Assembly: GCF_902364945.1 (NCBI RefSeq)
Contig: NZ_CABJFS010000002.1
Span: 234,424-298,423, forward strand
Length of the DNA stretch: 64,000 nucleotides
Reading direction: 5' to 3'
From: Collinsella aerofaciens
Lineage (GTDB): Bacteria > Actinomycetota > Coriobacteriia > Coriobacteriales > Coriobacteriaceae
This document shows, piece after piece, positions 24,738 through 33,124 of the stretch. The notes beneath the pieces were generated by a model. The model was given only the letters and a program-made list of their open reading frames with translations. It made no database searches and had not been told where the DNA came from. Numbering within the stretch: position 1 is the stretch's first letter; each line of letters starts with the position of its first letter. Position numbers and translations under genes: made by a program.

Positions 24738-25772
24738 TTAGTAGTTCATCTGGTGATAGTAACGACGCGTGGTGAGCGGGTGGTTACGGACGTGCTCGAG
24801 ATGGCAGCTCAGACGCTCGGTGATGGTGTAGGTGACCATCGGGGAGACAATCTTGCGGAACTCGGGGTCGCTGAACGGCAGCTCGACCTCGGCGGTGTCA
24901 AACTTGTTCACGCGGACGTTGACGCCCTTCTCGTCGGCGAGCATGTGGGTAAAGTTGTCCACGCGGTCCATGAGCTTACGGGTGTCGTCCTCGCCGTAGA
25001 GCATAATGAGGCTCGTGCCCTCCTCGCACAGCTCGATGGTGCCGTGGAAGAACTCGGCGGCGTGGATAGACTTGGTCTTGATCCACTGCATCTCCTCGAG
25101 GATGCACATGGCGTAGTCGTAGGCCTCGCCCCAGAGCATGCCGGATCCGATCACCATGTGGTAGTCGGTGTCCTTGAAGTCCTCGGCCATGGCGGCGCAG
25201 CGCTCGTCCTGGGCGTCCTTGGCCTTGATGAGGTACGGAGCGATGTTGCCGAACTCCTCCATGAAGGTGTCGTACTTGGGGAAGGCGCCGGCGTTCTTGA
25301 GGAAGCGGGCGACCAGCGTGATCTGGTAGGTGTAGATGGCCTCGCACAGGACGTCGTCCTCGGCGAAGCTGAAGAACTTGTAATCGGCGTACTCGGTGGC
25401 CGGGGTGTTGTCGTTGGAGACATACATCAGCGTGCGGGCGCCCTGCTCCTGGCAGAACTTGGCAGCCTCGATGATCTCGGGGGTGGTGCCGGTACGGGTG
25501 GAGAAGACACAGACCGAATCCTTGTTGAAGGTCTTGGGCGGGCACGCGAGGAACTCAGCGGCGATCTCGCAGTGGACGTCGACGTCGGCCGTGGTGGTCT
25601 CGACCCAATACTTCATCGGGAGCGTGTGGGCCCAGGTGCCGCCGCAGCCGATGAAGAAGATGTTGGAATAACCCTGCTCGCAGACCTCGTCCACGGCAGC
25701 CTCAATCTGAGGACGGAGAGCGAGGGCATCGCTCACAACCTTCTCGTAACGAGGCTCATCGAAATTGAACAT
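24738..25772 (-). CDS. SIS-domain sugar-phosphate deglycase-like protein A
   Basis: 344 residues with two SIS subdomains. FFIGCGGTWAHT (about 39-50) and FSTRTGTTPEI are phosphosugar-binding loops, and AAEFFHGTIEL carries the His (with a nearby Glu) that appears to match the catalytic pair of FraB-type deglycases. Relatives FrlB, FraB and GfrF split 6-phosphorylated Amadori-type sugar-amines into sugar phosphate and amine. The downstream PTS IIC/IID would deliver such a phosphorylated substrate. The start follows GGAGTAAGGG. The exact substrate is not predictable; isomerase activity on an amino-sugar phosphate is an alternative. Confidence 0.85.
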   Translation of the reverse strand: MFNFDEPRYEKVVSDALALRPQIEAAVDEVCEQGYSNIFFIGCGGTWAHTLPMKYWVETTTADVDVHCEIAAEFLACPPKTFNKDSVCVFSTRTGTTPEIIEAAKFCQEQGARTLMYVSNDNTPATEYADYKFFSFAEDDVLCEAIYTYQITLVARFLKNAGAFPKYDTFMEEFGNIAPYLIKAKDAQDERCAAMAEDFKDTDYHMVIGSGMLWGEAYDYAMCILEEMQWIKTKSIHAAEFFHGTIELCEEGTSLIMLYGEDDTRKLMDRVDNFTHMLADEKGVNVRVNKFDTAEVELPFSDPEFRKIVSPMVTYTITERLSCHLEHVRNHPLTTRRYYHQMNY

Positions 25773-25819
25773 CCCTTACTCCTAACTCACTTGGATGAAC
25801 CCTTCATTCATCCCATGAC

Positions 25820-25839
25820 GTTATAATACTTTATATAAC
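25820..25839 (-). promoter_or_regulatory. candidate GntR operator upstream of SIS gene A
   Basis: GTTATA (25820-25825) and TATAAC (25834-25839) form an inverted repeat with an 8-nt spacer, 48 nt before the start codon. It also contains the box CGTTATAAT found upstream of the genes starting at 39431, 45471 and 46737. Confidence 0.5.
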
Positions 25840-25888
25840 TAACTATGCAAGAACAATTTCAGACTATTTTGATTTATCTTCAATAAAA

Positions 25889-25916
25889 AGCCCGTCGATC
25901 AAATGATCGACGGGCT
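25889..25916 (-). terminator. terminator of the PTS IIA gene
   Basis: AAGCCCGTCGAT pairs with ATCGACGGGCTT, followed on the minus strand by TTTTT. It separates the IIA gene from the SIS-IIC-IID operon. Confidence 0.8.
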
Positions 25917-25979
25917 TAGGCATAGAGCATTGGTTCAATAAATGCCGAGCATCAACGTGTTTCCGGCTAGAAAACGTCA

Positions 25980-26399
25980 CTAGAACTCTTCTTCTTTGGC
26001 GCCGGCAAGCATGTCCGCCGCCTCGCAAAGCTGAATAAACGCACGCGATCCCTCGACCGCGGCTTTGGCCTTGCCCGCATCCAGAGAGTCCAGCTGCGTA
26101 ACCATTTCGACAAGCAACGGAAGATTCATTCCAGCAATCAACGTAAACGATCCGTCGACTTGTCGCTGAATGAATTCGTTGCTTACAGAGCCGCCAAAGA
26201 TGTCAGTCACGACAAACCAAGAGTCGGCAGGATCCTTCGCCTCCATCCATGCATCAATCAACGCCGCGACGTCCCTTGAGTCGTCATCGACATAGGCGCA
26301 CAGGCACTCGATTCGGTCGTCGGTACCCATCAGAATCTCCAGAGAGCTTTTCATACCTTGGGCGAGATAACCATGACTCGCTAGCAATATCTTATTCAT
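25980..26399 (-). CDS. mannose-family PTS component IIA (system 1)
   Basis: 139 residues, EIIA-Man fold. The phosphorylated His is His9 in ILLASHGYLAQGM; TDIFGGSVSNEF matches the second conserved region. It relays phosphate from HPr to a IIB protein. The ATG follows GGAGAAC. It has its own terminator, so it is transcribed apart from IIC/IID, probably by the same regulator encoded next door. The matching IIB is not seen nearby; IIB could come from the IIAB fusion at 44548 or from elsewhere in the genome. Confidence 0.9.
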   Translation of the reverse strand: MNKILLASHGYLAQGMKSSLEILMGTDDRIECLCAYVDDDSRDVAALIDAWMEAKDPADSWFVVTDIFGGSVSNEFIQRQVDGSFTLIAGMNLPLLVEMVTQLDSLDAGKAKAAVEGSRAFIQLCEAADMLAGAKEEEF

Positions 26400-26533
26400 A
26401 GTTCTCCAATATCAATAAGACGTACTATATTGTCATAACAAAGTATATTAGCAATCTCCACCTACGCGGTATGTCACAATTTTCCAAATCCGCGAACGGT
26501 AACAATTGGTCGGTAAACCAATCTATCTCTAAT

Positions 26534-27238
26534 TTACAAATAGAACTTCAGTCGCTCGGTGCAGTACACCTGACGGGAGATGAAAAGCGGCTCGCCACTT
26601 GGAGCATAACGTCTATCGACAAACAGAAGTAGCGAAGAGTCCAGCTCCACGTTAAGGTATGCCGCCTCAAGCTCGCTCGCATAGCAGACCTCGAGCGTAC
26701 GCGTGTTTGGACCCATCTTGATCCCCTGGCGATCGAGTACCGCCATCAGCGAATCCTCGAGGGATTCATGCTCCAAAAAAGAAAGCGCAGCGGAATAGCT
26801 ATTGGTTTCCAGCATCGTGGGCTTGCCATCCACAAGGCGCAGACGACGACTACGCAATACCTTTTGGGTATCGTCTACGCCCAGGAACTTCGCGTCTCGC
26901 AGGTTTGGGAAGTCCCAGCCCATTTCGAGAACCCTGGTAGACGCCTGTTTTCCCGCAAGCTGGCACGAATGGGTAAAGCTCTCACGGTCGTCCGCGGCAT
27001 ACATCTGTGTGTCCGACGAAACGAACGTGCCCTTGCCGCGGGCCCTCTCAACAAGCCCAGCATCTTCCATTTCTTTAATTGCGGAGCGAACCGTTATTCG
27101 GCTCACGCCAAATTGCTCGACAAGCTCCGTCTCGGTCGGGAGCTTATCTCCCGGGCGGTACGTGCCGTTGGCGATCGAATCAGAAAGCGCACGAACAATC
27201 TGTTTGTACAGGGGGATAACGCTATTTGCTTCAACCAT
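26534..27238 (-). CDS. GntR-family regulator with UTRA domain (PTS system 1)
   Basis: 234 residues. The N-terminal winged helix (YKQIVRALSDSIANGTYRPG, then FGVSRITVRSAIKEMEDAGL and RARGKGTFV) is typical of GntR proteins of the HutC/UTRA subfamily; the C-terminal UTRA domain binds a small ligand, often a phosphorylated sugar. The ATG at 27238 is chosen because AAAGG lies 10 nt upstream; an ATG 9 nt earlier is too close to it. It probably controls the IIA and SIS-IIC-IID units downstream. Confidence 0.88.
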   Translation of the reverse strand: MVEANSVIPLYKQIVRALSDSIANGTYRPGDKLPTETELVEQFGVSRITVRSAIKEMEDAGLVERARGKGTFVSSDTQMYAADDRESFTHSCQLAGKQASTRVLEMGWDFPNLRDAKFLGVDDTQKVLRSRRLRLVDGKPTMLETNSYSAALSFLEHESLEDSLMAVLDRQGIKMGPNTRTLEVCYASELEAAYLNVELDSSLLLFVDRRYAPSGEPLFISRQVYCTERLKFYL

Positions 27239-27664
27239 ATCAACCATACCTTTGCAAGGAATCAACAATTTATAGATATATGACTTATATTGTATTAGAA
27301 CTTTTAGCACTCCATGCCATTTTCTATATGTTTCGACAGGCAAGGGTTATTTTGTGTAAGCGGTGTAGAGTCCATCCATCTCCGCATACAGCCTCAACCT
27401 GATGGCGATAAATGCATCCGATAAGCCGATTGATTTTTATCTTCTGTCTGTCTCTCAGTTATCCCTCGTCATAGAGATGAATGTGAGGCGAGAGATACGT
27501 GGTTGACGCATGAGCGTGGATTATTGGACGGATTTTGGGCTTTTGCGGCAGATTCCGTCCGAAAATCCACGCTCATCCGGCAGATTGGTCGAGGGCCCCA
27601 TATGGGTATACTCTCGAGGATTCGACTCGATTCGCCCCCGCTGGGGCGTCAAAGGAGACTGCAT
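27239..27664. repeat. intergenic with polypyrimidine block and palindrome
   Basis: 27440-27500 resembles the TCTCTC blocks at 22.65-22.9 kb. It is followed by a palindrome, ATGAGCGTGGAT (27510-27521) with ATCCACGCTCAT (27565-27576), that also pairs TTGGACGGA with TCCGTCCGAA. The AT-rich part next to the GntR start should hold its promoter. Confidence 0.6.
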
Positions 27665-30600
27665 ATGCCCACCACCTCAACCGACCCGCGCGCCGCGGCC
27701 GCCGCGCTGCTGGTGCCCGGTACCACCTGCCACGGCTTTGCCGTCGAGCGCTGCGAGACCGTGCCCGAGCTCGACTCGGATGCCTACGTGCTGCGCCACA
27801 CCGCCTCGGGCGCTCGCCTGCTGTACCTGGCATGCGACGATGAGAACAAGGCCTTTGCCATTGGCTTTAAGACGCCGCCGGCCGATTCCACCGGCGTGTT
27901 CCATATTCTTGAGCACTCGGTGCTGTGCGGATCGGCCAAATTCCCCGTCAAGGAGCCGTTTGTCGACTTGATCAAGAGCTCCATGCAGACGTTCCTCAAC
28001 GCCATGACCTACCCCGACAAGACCATCTATCCCGTTGCGACCACCAACGAGCAGGACCTGTACAACCTGATGGACGTGTACCTGGACGCGGTGTTCAACC
28101 CGGCCATCTACACCAAGCCCACTATTTTTGAGCAGGAGGGCTGGCACTACGAGCTGGACCTGCCGGAGGGCGCCGAGGGCGAAGGCGACGGCGGCACCGC
28201 CAGCCTGCGCAAGGGCACGCTGCGCTATAACGGCGTGGTGTTCAACGAGATGAAGGGCGCGCTGTCCGATCCCATGAGCGTGCTGGACGACGCTGTCAAC
28301 GCTGCGCTCTATCCCGACACCGCCTATGCGCACGAAAGCGGCGGCGACCCGCGCGCGATTCCCGCGCTCACCTACGAGCAGTTCCTGGACACGCACGCGC
28401 GCCACTACAATCCTTCTAACTCCTACATCACGCTCTACGGCGACCTGGACGTGGACCGAGCGTTGGCCTTTTTGGACGAGCGCTATCTGTCGCAGTCGAG
28501 TGCCGCGAGCCGCCGCATGGACGCCGCCGTTGCCGCCGGCGAGGACCCGTCCGCGCTGGCGCCCAATCCGCTGGACGTGCAGGCGCCTGTGACCTGCGAG
28601 TATAAGCGCGTCGAGATGGCCACTACACCCGAGAACGCCCTGGTGGGCCTGGGCCTGGTGCTGGGCAGCGCGCTCGACCGCAAGCGCACGATCGCAGCGG
28701 ATATCCTGTTCGAGGCGCTGCTGGGCTCCAACGAAGCGCCGGTTAAGAAGGCCATTCTGGCCGCCGGCCTGGGCGGCAACGTGGTGAGCTACACCGCGGC
28801 CGAGAGCCTGCAGCCCTACGAGCTCATCATGCTGCAAAACGCGCAGCCCGGCGTGGCGCGCGAGCTGCGCCGCGTATTCCAGGGCGCCTGCCGCGACCTG
28901 TGCGAGCACGGCGTTCCGCGCGAGCGCCTGGAAGCTATCATCAGCAGCAACGAGTACGACCTGCGCCAGCGCGACTACGGCATCGCCGACGGCGTGGCCA
29001 TTGCGTGCGACGCGCTGAGCACCTGGCTCTACGATGACAACGCCGCGACGCTGGCGCTTAAGTACGGCCCGGTGTACGAGGAGCTGCGTGGCGAGCTGGA
29101 CGGCAGCTATTTTGAGGACCTGCTGCGCGAGCTGGTGCTGCAAAACGACCACATGGCGCTGGTCGAGCTGGTGCCGGTGGACACTGCCGAGAGCCCGGAG
29201 GGCGCCGAAGCTGCTGAGCTGACTGCCAAGCGGGACGCCATGACCGATGCCGAGCTGGCGGACGTGGTCGAGCGCACGGCCGTACTGCGTGCCGCACAGG
29301 AGGCCGAGGACACGCCCGAGGACAAGGCCACGCTGCCGCGCCTGCGCGTGTCCGACATTGGCGAGGCGCGCCCCGAGCCGCCGCTGATCGTGGACACCAC
29401 TGCACCCATCCCCTGCCTGCGCCACGGCATCCCCACCAACCGCTTGGCCTACGCCATGCAGTATTTCGACCTGAGCTGTGTCGCGTTTGAGGACCTACCC
29501 TATGTGACACTGCTCTGCCGCCTGCTTAAGCAGCTGCCCACGCGCGAGCATTCGGCCGAGGAACTCGACAACCTGCTCGCCGGCAAGCTGGGCTTTTTGA
29601 GCTTTACGACCGAAGTCATGACGCAGCCCGAAGTGGACGGCGTGCGCCCCTACCTGTTGGTGAGCGCCGGCGCCCTGTCCGAGAAGATCGATGCACTGGC
29701 GAGTCTGCCGCGCGAGGTATGGTCGAGCACGCTTTTGGCAGACGCCGACGCCGACCGCGTGCGCGACGTGCTCACGCAGATTCGCATTGGGCTTGAGCAG
29801 GGCTTTATCAACAACGGCCACTCGGCGGCGCTCGGTCGCGCGATGAGCTACAGCTCGCCTTCGGCCGTGGTGCGCGAGCAGCTCTCGGGCGTGGACTTCT
29901 ACCTGTTCCTGCGCGATCTGCTCGAGCACTTTGACGAGCGCTTGGACGGCTTACGTGCCAAGCTCGCCGAGCTGGCGGGCCGCATCTTTGTGGCCGATGG
30001 CTGCCTGGCGAGCTTTACCGGCAGCGATGATGACTTTAACGCGTACTGGGCCGCCGCGGGCGACCTGAGGCTGGGCGCGGGCGCTGTCGGCCGCGACGCG
30101 CTCGTAGTGCCGACGCCGCGCGACCGCCACGAGGCATTTGTCATCCCCAGCGACATCTGCTTTGCCGCGCGTGCGTGCGATCCGCGTCGCTTGGGCATTG
30201 ACGTGACAGGCGCTTGGGCGGTTGCCGCCAACGCGCTCTCCTACGACTACCTGTGGAACGAGATTCGCGTGAAGGGCGGTGCGTACGGCTGCGGATTCCG
30301 CGCAGCCGGCGAGCGCCAGACGGCGTTCTACACCTACCGCGACCCGGCGATCGATCCTTCGATTGAGCGCGTGGAGCGCGCGGGTGCATGGCTTGGCAGC
30401 TTTGAGCCCGACGAGGCCGCCTTTGAGGGCTTTATCGTAAGCTGCGTGAGCGGCATGGACGCGCCGGTGAAGCCGTACGCGCTCACCAAGCGCCGCAACA
30501 CGACCTACCTGGCCGGACTCGATCCCAACGCGCGCGAAAAGCGCCGCGCCCAGATGCTCGCCGCCACGCCCGGTGAACTGCGCTCGCTCGGCGCCGACGT

Positions 30601-30700
30601 GACACGCATCGCAGCCGAGTCGCCGACCTGCGTCTTTGGCGGCCGAGATGTCATCGCCAAGAGCAACGCCGGTTTCAACGTCATCGACCTGCTCGCCTAA
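27665..30700 (+). CDS. M16C metallopeptidase (PreP/presequence-protease type)
   Basis: 1011 residues from the ATG at 27665, which follows AAAGGAG; the longer frame from 27503 enters a repeat. The inverted zinc motif HILEH (80-84, in GVFHILEHSVLCGS) with the downstream acidic NEMKG stretch identifies an M16 peptidase, and the length and four-lobe organisation fit subfamily M16C (PreP). It degrades short unstructured peptides in an enclosed chamber. It appears cytosolic, with no signal peptide. The gene is single, with a very high GC third position. Confidence 0.92.
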   Translation: MPTTSTDPRAAAAALLVPGTTCHGFAVERCETVPELDSDAYVLRHTASGARLLYLACDDENKAFAIGFKTPPADSTGVFHILEHSVLCGSAKFPVKEPFVDLIKSSMQTFLNAMTYPDKTIYPVATTNEQDLYNLMDVYLDAVFNPAIYTKPTIFEQEGWHYELDLPEGAEGEGDGGTASLRKGTLRYNGVVFNEMKGALSDPMSVLDDAVNAALYPDTAYAHESGGDPRAIPALTYEQFLDTHARHYNPSNSYITLYGDLDVDRALAFLDERYLSQSSAASRRMDAAVAAGEDPSALAPNPLDVQAPVTCEYKRVEMATTPENALVGLGLVLGSALDRKRTIAADILFEALLGSNEAPVKKAILAAGLGGNVVSYTAAESLQPYELIMLQNAQPGVARELRRVFQGACRDLCEHGVPRERLEAIISSNEYDLRQRDYGIADGVAIACDALSTWLYDDNAATLALKYGPVYEELRGELDGSYFEDLLRELVLQNDHMALVELVPVDTAESPEGAEAAELTAKRDAMTDAELADVVERTAVLRAAQEAEDTPEDKATLPRLRVSDIGEARPEPPLIVDTTAPIPCLRHGIPTNRLAYAMQYFDLSCVAFEDLPYVTLLCRLLKQLPTREHSAEELDNLLAGKLGFLSFTTEVMTQPEVDGVRPYLLVSAGALSEKIDALASLPREVWSSTLLADADADRVRDVLTQIRIGLEQGFINNGHSAALGRAMSYSSPSAVVREQLSGVDFYLFLRDLLEHFDERLDGLRAKLAELAGRIFVADGCLASFTGSDDDFNAYWAAAGDLRLGAGAVGRDALVVPTPRDRHEAFVIPSDICFAARACDPRRLGIDVTGAWAVAANALSYDYLWNEIRVKGGAYGCGFRAAGERQTAFYTYRDPAIDPSIERVERAGAWLGSFEPDEAAFEGFIVSCVSGMDAPVKPYALTKRRNTTYLAGLDPNAREKRRAQMLAATPGELRSLGADVTRIAAESPTCVFGGRDVIAKSNAGFNVIDLLA

Positions 30701-30708
30701 CCACCAAA

Positions 30709-30747
30709 GGTAGATTTTTGGGACATGCCCGAAAATCTACCTTTTTC
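30709..30747. repeat. GGTAGATTTTTGGGACATG palindrome, copy 1
   Basis: AAGGTAGATTTT and AAAATCTACCTTTTT form a hairpin around GGGACATGCCC just behind the M16 gene, where it may serve as terminator. A relative lies at 33014-33048. Confidence 0.6.
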
Positions 30748-30807
30748 TTTGGCGCACAGGGGGGCAGGCGCCTTTGCGGTGGTTCGAACATGGGTGTCTG
30801 CATCAGA

Positions 30808-30835
30808 TATAATTTGCAACTGTAATATAGTTGCA
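30808..30835 (+). promoter_or_regulatory. promoter -10 and operator of the hicB-like gene
   Basis: TATAAT (30808-30813) is followed directly by the inverted repeat TGCAACT-7 nt-AGTTGCA (30815-30835). The start site would fall within the repeat, as expected for autorepression by a ribbon-helix-helix antitoxin. Confidence 0.65.
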
Positions 30836-30894
30836 GCTATGAAGCGGAACGCCTTGGAACATCGTTCGCTTTCTGCAAGATGTCGGAGGTAGTC

Positions 30895-31224
30895 ATGAGT
30901 AACGTTTTGGCATACAAGGGTTATTTCGCCCCGGTCGAGTTCGATGCCGAACAGCATGTGCTAACAGGTATGGTCGCCGGCATTAGGGACGCAATCGTAT
31001 TTGAGGGCTCCACGGCTGACGGAGTTGAGCAATGCTTCCACGACGCCGTCGACGATTACCTTGAGTTTTGCGCCGAGCAGGGCAAGGAACCCGAACGGGC
31101 TTTCAAAGGCTCGTTCAACGTAAGAACGGGTTCCGAACTCCACAAGCAGGCAGCGCTGGCAGCGGCAAAGAAGGGTGAGTCACTCAATAAGTTTGTGACC
31201 GAAGCAATCGCTGCTGCGCTATAG
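30895..31224 (+). CDS. HicB-family antitoxin-like protein
   Basis: 109 residues from the ATG at 30895, which follows GGAGG. The N-terminal half is a HicB-like partial RNase H fold (YFAPVEFDAEQHVLTGMVAG); the C-terminal SELHKQAALAAAKKGESLNK is a ribbon-helix-helix DNA-binding segment. HicB proteins neutralise the mRNA interferase HicA and repress their own promoter. No hicA is visible on either side, so this is an orphan that may act only as a regulator. A clear operator sits upstream. Confidence 0.8.
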   Translation: MSNVLAYKGYFAPVEFDAEQHVLTGMVAGIRDAIVFEGSTADGVEQCFHDAVDDYLEFCAEQGKEPERAFKGSFNVRTGSELHKQAALAAAKKGESLNKFVTEAIAAAL

Positions 31225-31236
31225 CGTTAACGCATG

Positions 31237-31347
31237 GGCCCAAACCACCACAAAGGGGACAGGCGCCTTTGTGGTGGTTTTGGGCTGTCATTATCGCGTT
31301 TGCCCAGATAAAACCTGCCAAAATAAACCTGTCCCTTTTTGGCAGGT
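31237..31347. repeat. two adjacent hairpin repeats
   Basis: CCAAACCACCACAAAG pairs with CTTTGTGGTGGTTTTGG (31238-31283). Next follows CCAGATAAAACCTGCC...GGCAGGT (31304-31347), a member of the ACCTGCC/GGGACAGGT repeat family seen also at 41.5, 49.4 and 49.5 kb. Confidence 0.65.
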
Positions 31348-31365
31348 TTGGGAGAGGAAGCCGGG

Positions 31366-31962
31366 ATGGACAAGGCTGAGTTGCGGCGGGCGGTGATTGC
31401 TCGGCGCGATGCTCTTGATTTGGACTTGCGGGCGGCGAAGTCTGCTGATATCTGTGCGCGGCTGGTTGAGCTGCTAGGCCGCTTGGATGCCGCGGCGCCG
31501 CACACCGTTGCCGTCTATGCCGCGATGGGTTCCGAAGTCGACCCAGCCGCGTTTGCCGCGGCTGCCGCCAAACGCGGCTGGCGCGTGGCCTATCCGTGCA
31601 TGCTCTCGGCAACAGACGCCGCAGCTTGTGGCCAGCGCATGTGCATGCGGGCAGTCGCGGCTGGAGACGCGGCCGCGGCCCCGTTTATCGCCCACCCCAC
31701 GCGTACCTTTGCGGCCACGGACATCGACAGCGTCCGCTTCCCCATTGTGCCTGCCGAGGCTCTCAACATGATCGTCGTGCCGCTCGTAGCCTTCGACCAC
31801 GCCGGCGCGCGCCTGGGCTACGGCGGCGGCTGCTACGACCGCTACCTGACCATGCTCTCGCCCGCATGCCAAATCGTCGGTATCGCCTTTGACGAGCAGC
31901 GTGTCGATCACGTTCCCACCGATGTCCACGACCTGCCGCTACCCCACATCATCAGCGCCTAA
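31366..31962 (+). CDS. 5-formyltetrahydrofolate cyclo-ligase
   Basis: 198 residues from the ATG at 31366 behind GAGAGGAAG. The N-terminal DKAELRRAVIARRDAL fits the family start, and the C-terminal LGYGGGCYDRYL is the characteristic nucleotide/folate-binding motif. It converts 5-formyl-THF to 5,10-methenyl-THF with ATP in one-carbon metabolism. The gene is convergent with the homoserine acyltransferase gene (24 nt apart). Confidence 0.92.
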   Translation: MDKAELRRAVIARRDALDLDLRAAKSADICARLVELLGRLDAAAPHTVAVYAAMGSEVDPAAFAAAAAKRGWRVAYPCMLSATDAAACGQRMCMRAVAAGDAAAAPFIAHPTRTFAATDIDSVRFPIVPAEALNMIVVPLVAFDHAGARLGYGGGCYDRYLTMLSPACQIVGIAFDEQRVDHVPTDVHDLPLPHIISA

Positions 31963-31986
31963 CGGCTGGCGCACCTCCCGACAGGC

Positions 31987-32913
31987 CTAGTGCTCTTCGC
32001 CGGCGCGGGCCAGGTCGTAGGGTGTGGTCTGGTAGACGTAGTAGTTGAGCCAATTGGTGTAGAACAGCTGAGCCTGGCTGCGCCAGACGTTACGCGGCTC
32101 GGCGGTGGGGTCGTCGTTCGGGAAGTAATGCGCCGGCACCTGAGGGTTGAGGCCGCGCTTAACGTCGCGCTCGTACTCCAGACGCAACGTGTCGGTATCG
32201 TACTCGGGATGGCCAAAGACAAAGAAGCGACGGCTGTCGGTCGACTTGACAATGTACAGGCCTACCTCGTCGGACACGGCCACGACTTCAAGCTGCGGCT
32301 CGGCCTCCACGTCCTCGCGACGCACATCGGTGTTGCGCGAATGCACGGCATAGAAACGGTCATCGAAGCCGCGGACCAGCGGGCTTTGCGGCTTCACCAG
32401 ATAATGCTCGAACACGCCGCTCGCCTTTGCCGGCAGGTCGTGCTTCTGGATACCGTAGTGATGGTAGAGCCCCGCCTGTGCGCCCCAACAAATATGCAAC
32501 GTAGAGTGCACGTGCGTGGTGGACCAATCCATGATCTGGCAGAGCTCGGGCCAGTAGTCGACCTCCTCGAACGGCATCTGCTCCACCGGCGCGCCCGTGA
32601 TGATCAGGCCGTCATAGTGGATGTCGCGGATGTCGTCGAACGTGCGGTAGAACGTCTCCAGGTGGCCGGCACTCACGTGCGTGGCCTCGTGCGTTTTGGT
32701 GCGCAGCAGGTCCACCTCCACCTGCAGCGGCGTGTTGGAGAGTTTGCGCATGATCTGCGTCTCGGTGGCGATCTTGGTGGGCATGAGGTTGAGGATGAGC
32801 ACGCGCAGCGGACGGATGTCCTGGTGCAGCGCGCGGTACTCGGTCATGACAAAGATGTTCTCGCTCTCGAGCTGCGCGGCGGCAGGGAGGGCGTCGGGGA
32901 TGCGAATGGGCAT
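31987..32913 (-). CDS. metA: homoserine O-acyltransferase, predicted acetyl-CoA specific
   Basis: 308 residues, MetA family, first committed step of methionine synthesis. The nucleophile is Cys142 in HICWGAQAG; the His of the FVFGHPEYD stretch and a following Glu complete the triad. In [15 protein letters not shown], residue 111 is Glu. Published work on this family links Glu111 to acetyl-CoA use and Gly111 to succinyl-CoA use, so the product is probably O-acetylhomoserine although the gene is commonly named for the succinyltransferase. AAGGAG precedes the ATG. It stands alone with no other methionine gene near. Confidence 0.93.
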   Translation of the reverse strand: MPIRIPDALPAAAQLESENIFVMTEYRALHQDIRPLRVLILNLMPTKIATETQIMRKLSNTPLQVEVDLLRTKTHEATHVSAGHLETFYRTFDDIRDIHYDGLIITGAPVEQMPFEEVDYWPELCQIMDWSTTHVHSTLHICWGAQAGLYHHYGIQKHDLPAKASGVFEHYLVKPQSPLVRGFDDRFYAVHSRNTDVRREDVEAEPQLEVVAVSDEVGLYIVKSTDSRRFFVFGHPEYDTDTLRLEYERDVKRGLNPQVPAHYFPNDDPTAEPRNVWRSQAQLFYTNWLNYYVYQTTPYDLARAGEEH

Positions 32914-33013
32914 GGATGCTCCTTACGAGTCAGTTGCAGCTATGGTACAACGAGCGGCCCCATCCGCGCGAGCACATCGCCCGGCGATGTCGCCAGCGGC
33001 CCAAATCACTCCA

Positions 33014-33048
33014 AAAGTAGAGATTAAAGCATGTCCCAAAAATCTACT
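33014..33048. repeat. GTAGATTTTTGGGACATG palindrome, copy 2
   Basis: AAGTAGA and TCTACTT enclose GATTAAAGCATGTCCCAAAAA. It is the inverted relative of the element at 30709-30747. Confidence 0.55.
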
Positions 33049-33124
33049 TCGCTTTAGCCTAGCAAAGTGACGGCAGGAGGCTACAATGGTTCGACGCGAG
33101 AAACTCGGCCGAAAGGATACATAT

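Noticed and set aside
27677..29425. 582-codon minus frame inside the M16 peptidase gene
   Set aside because: Antisense shadow in GC-rich DNA; the plus-strand frame carries the HILEH motif and a ribosome site.
30697..30957. 86-codon minus frame between the M16 and hicB-like genes
   Set aside because: It spans the palindrome and the hicB promoter/operator, and has no ribosome site.
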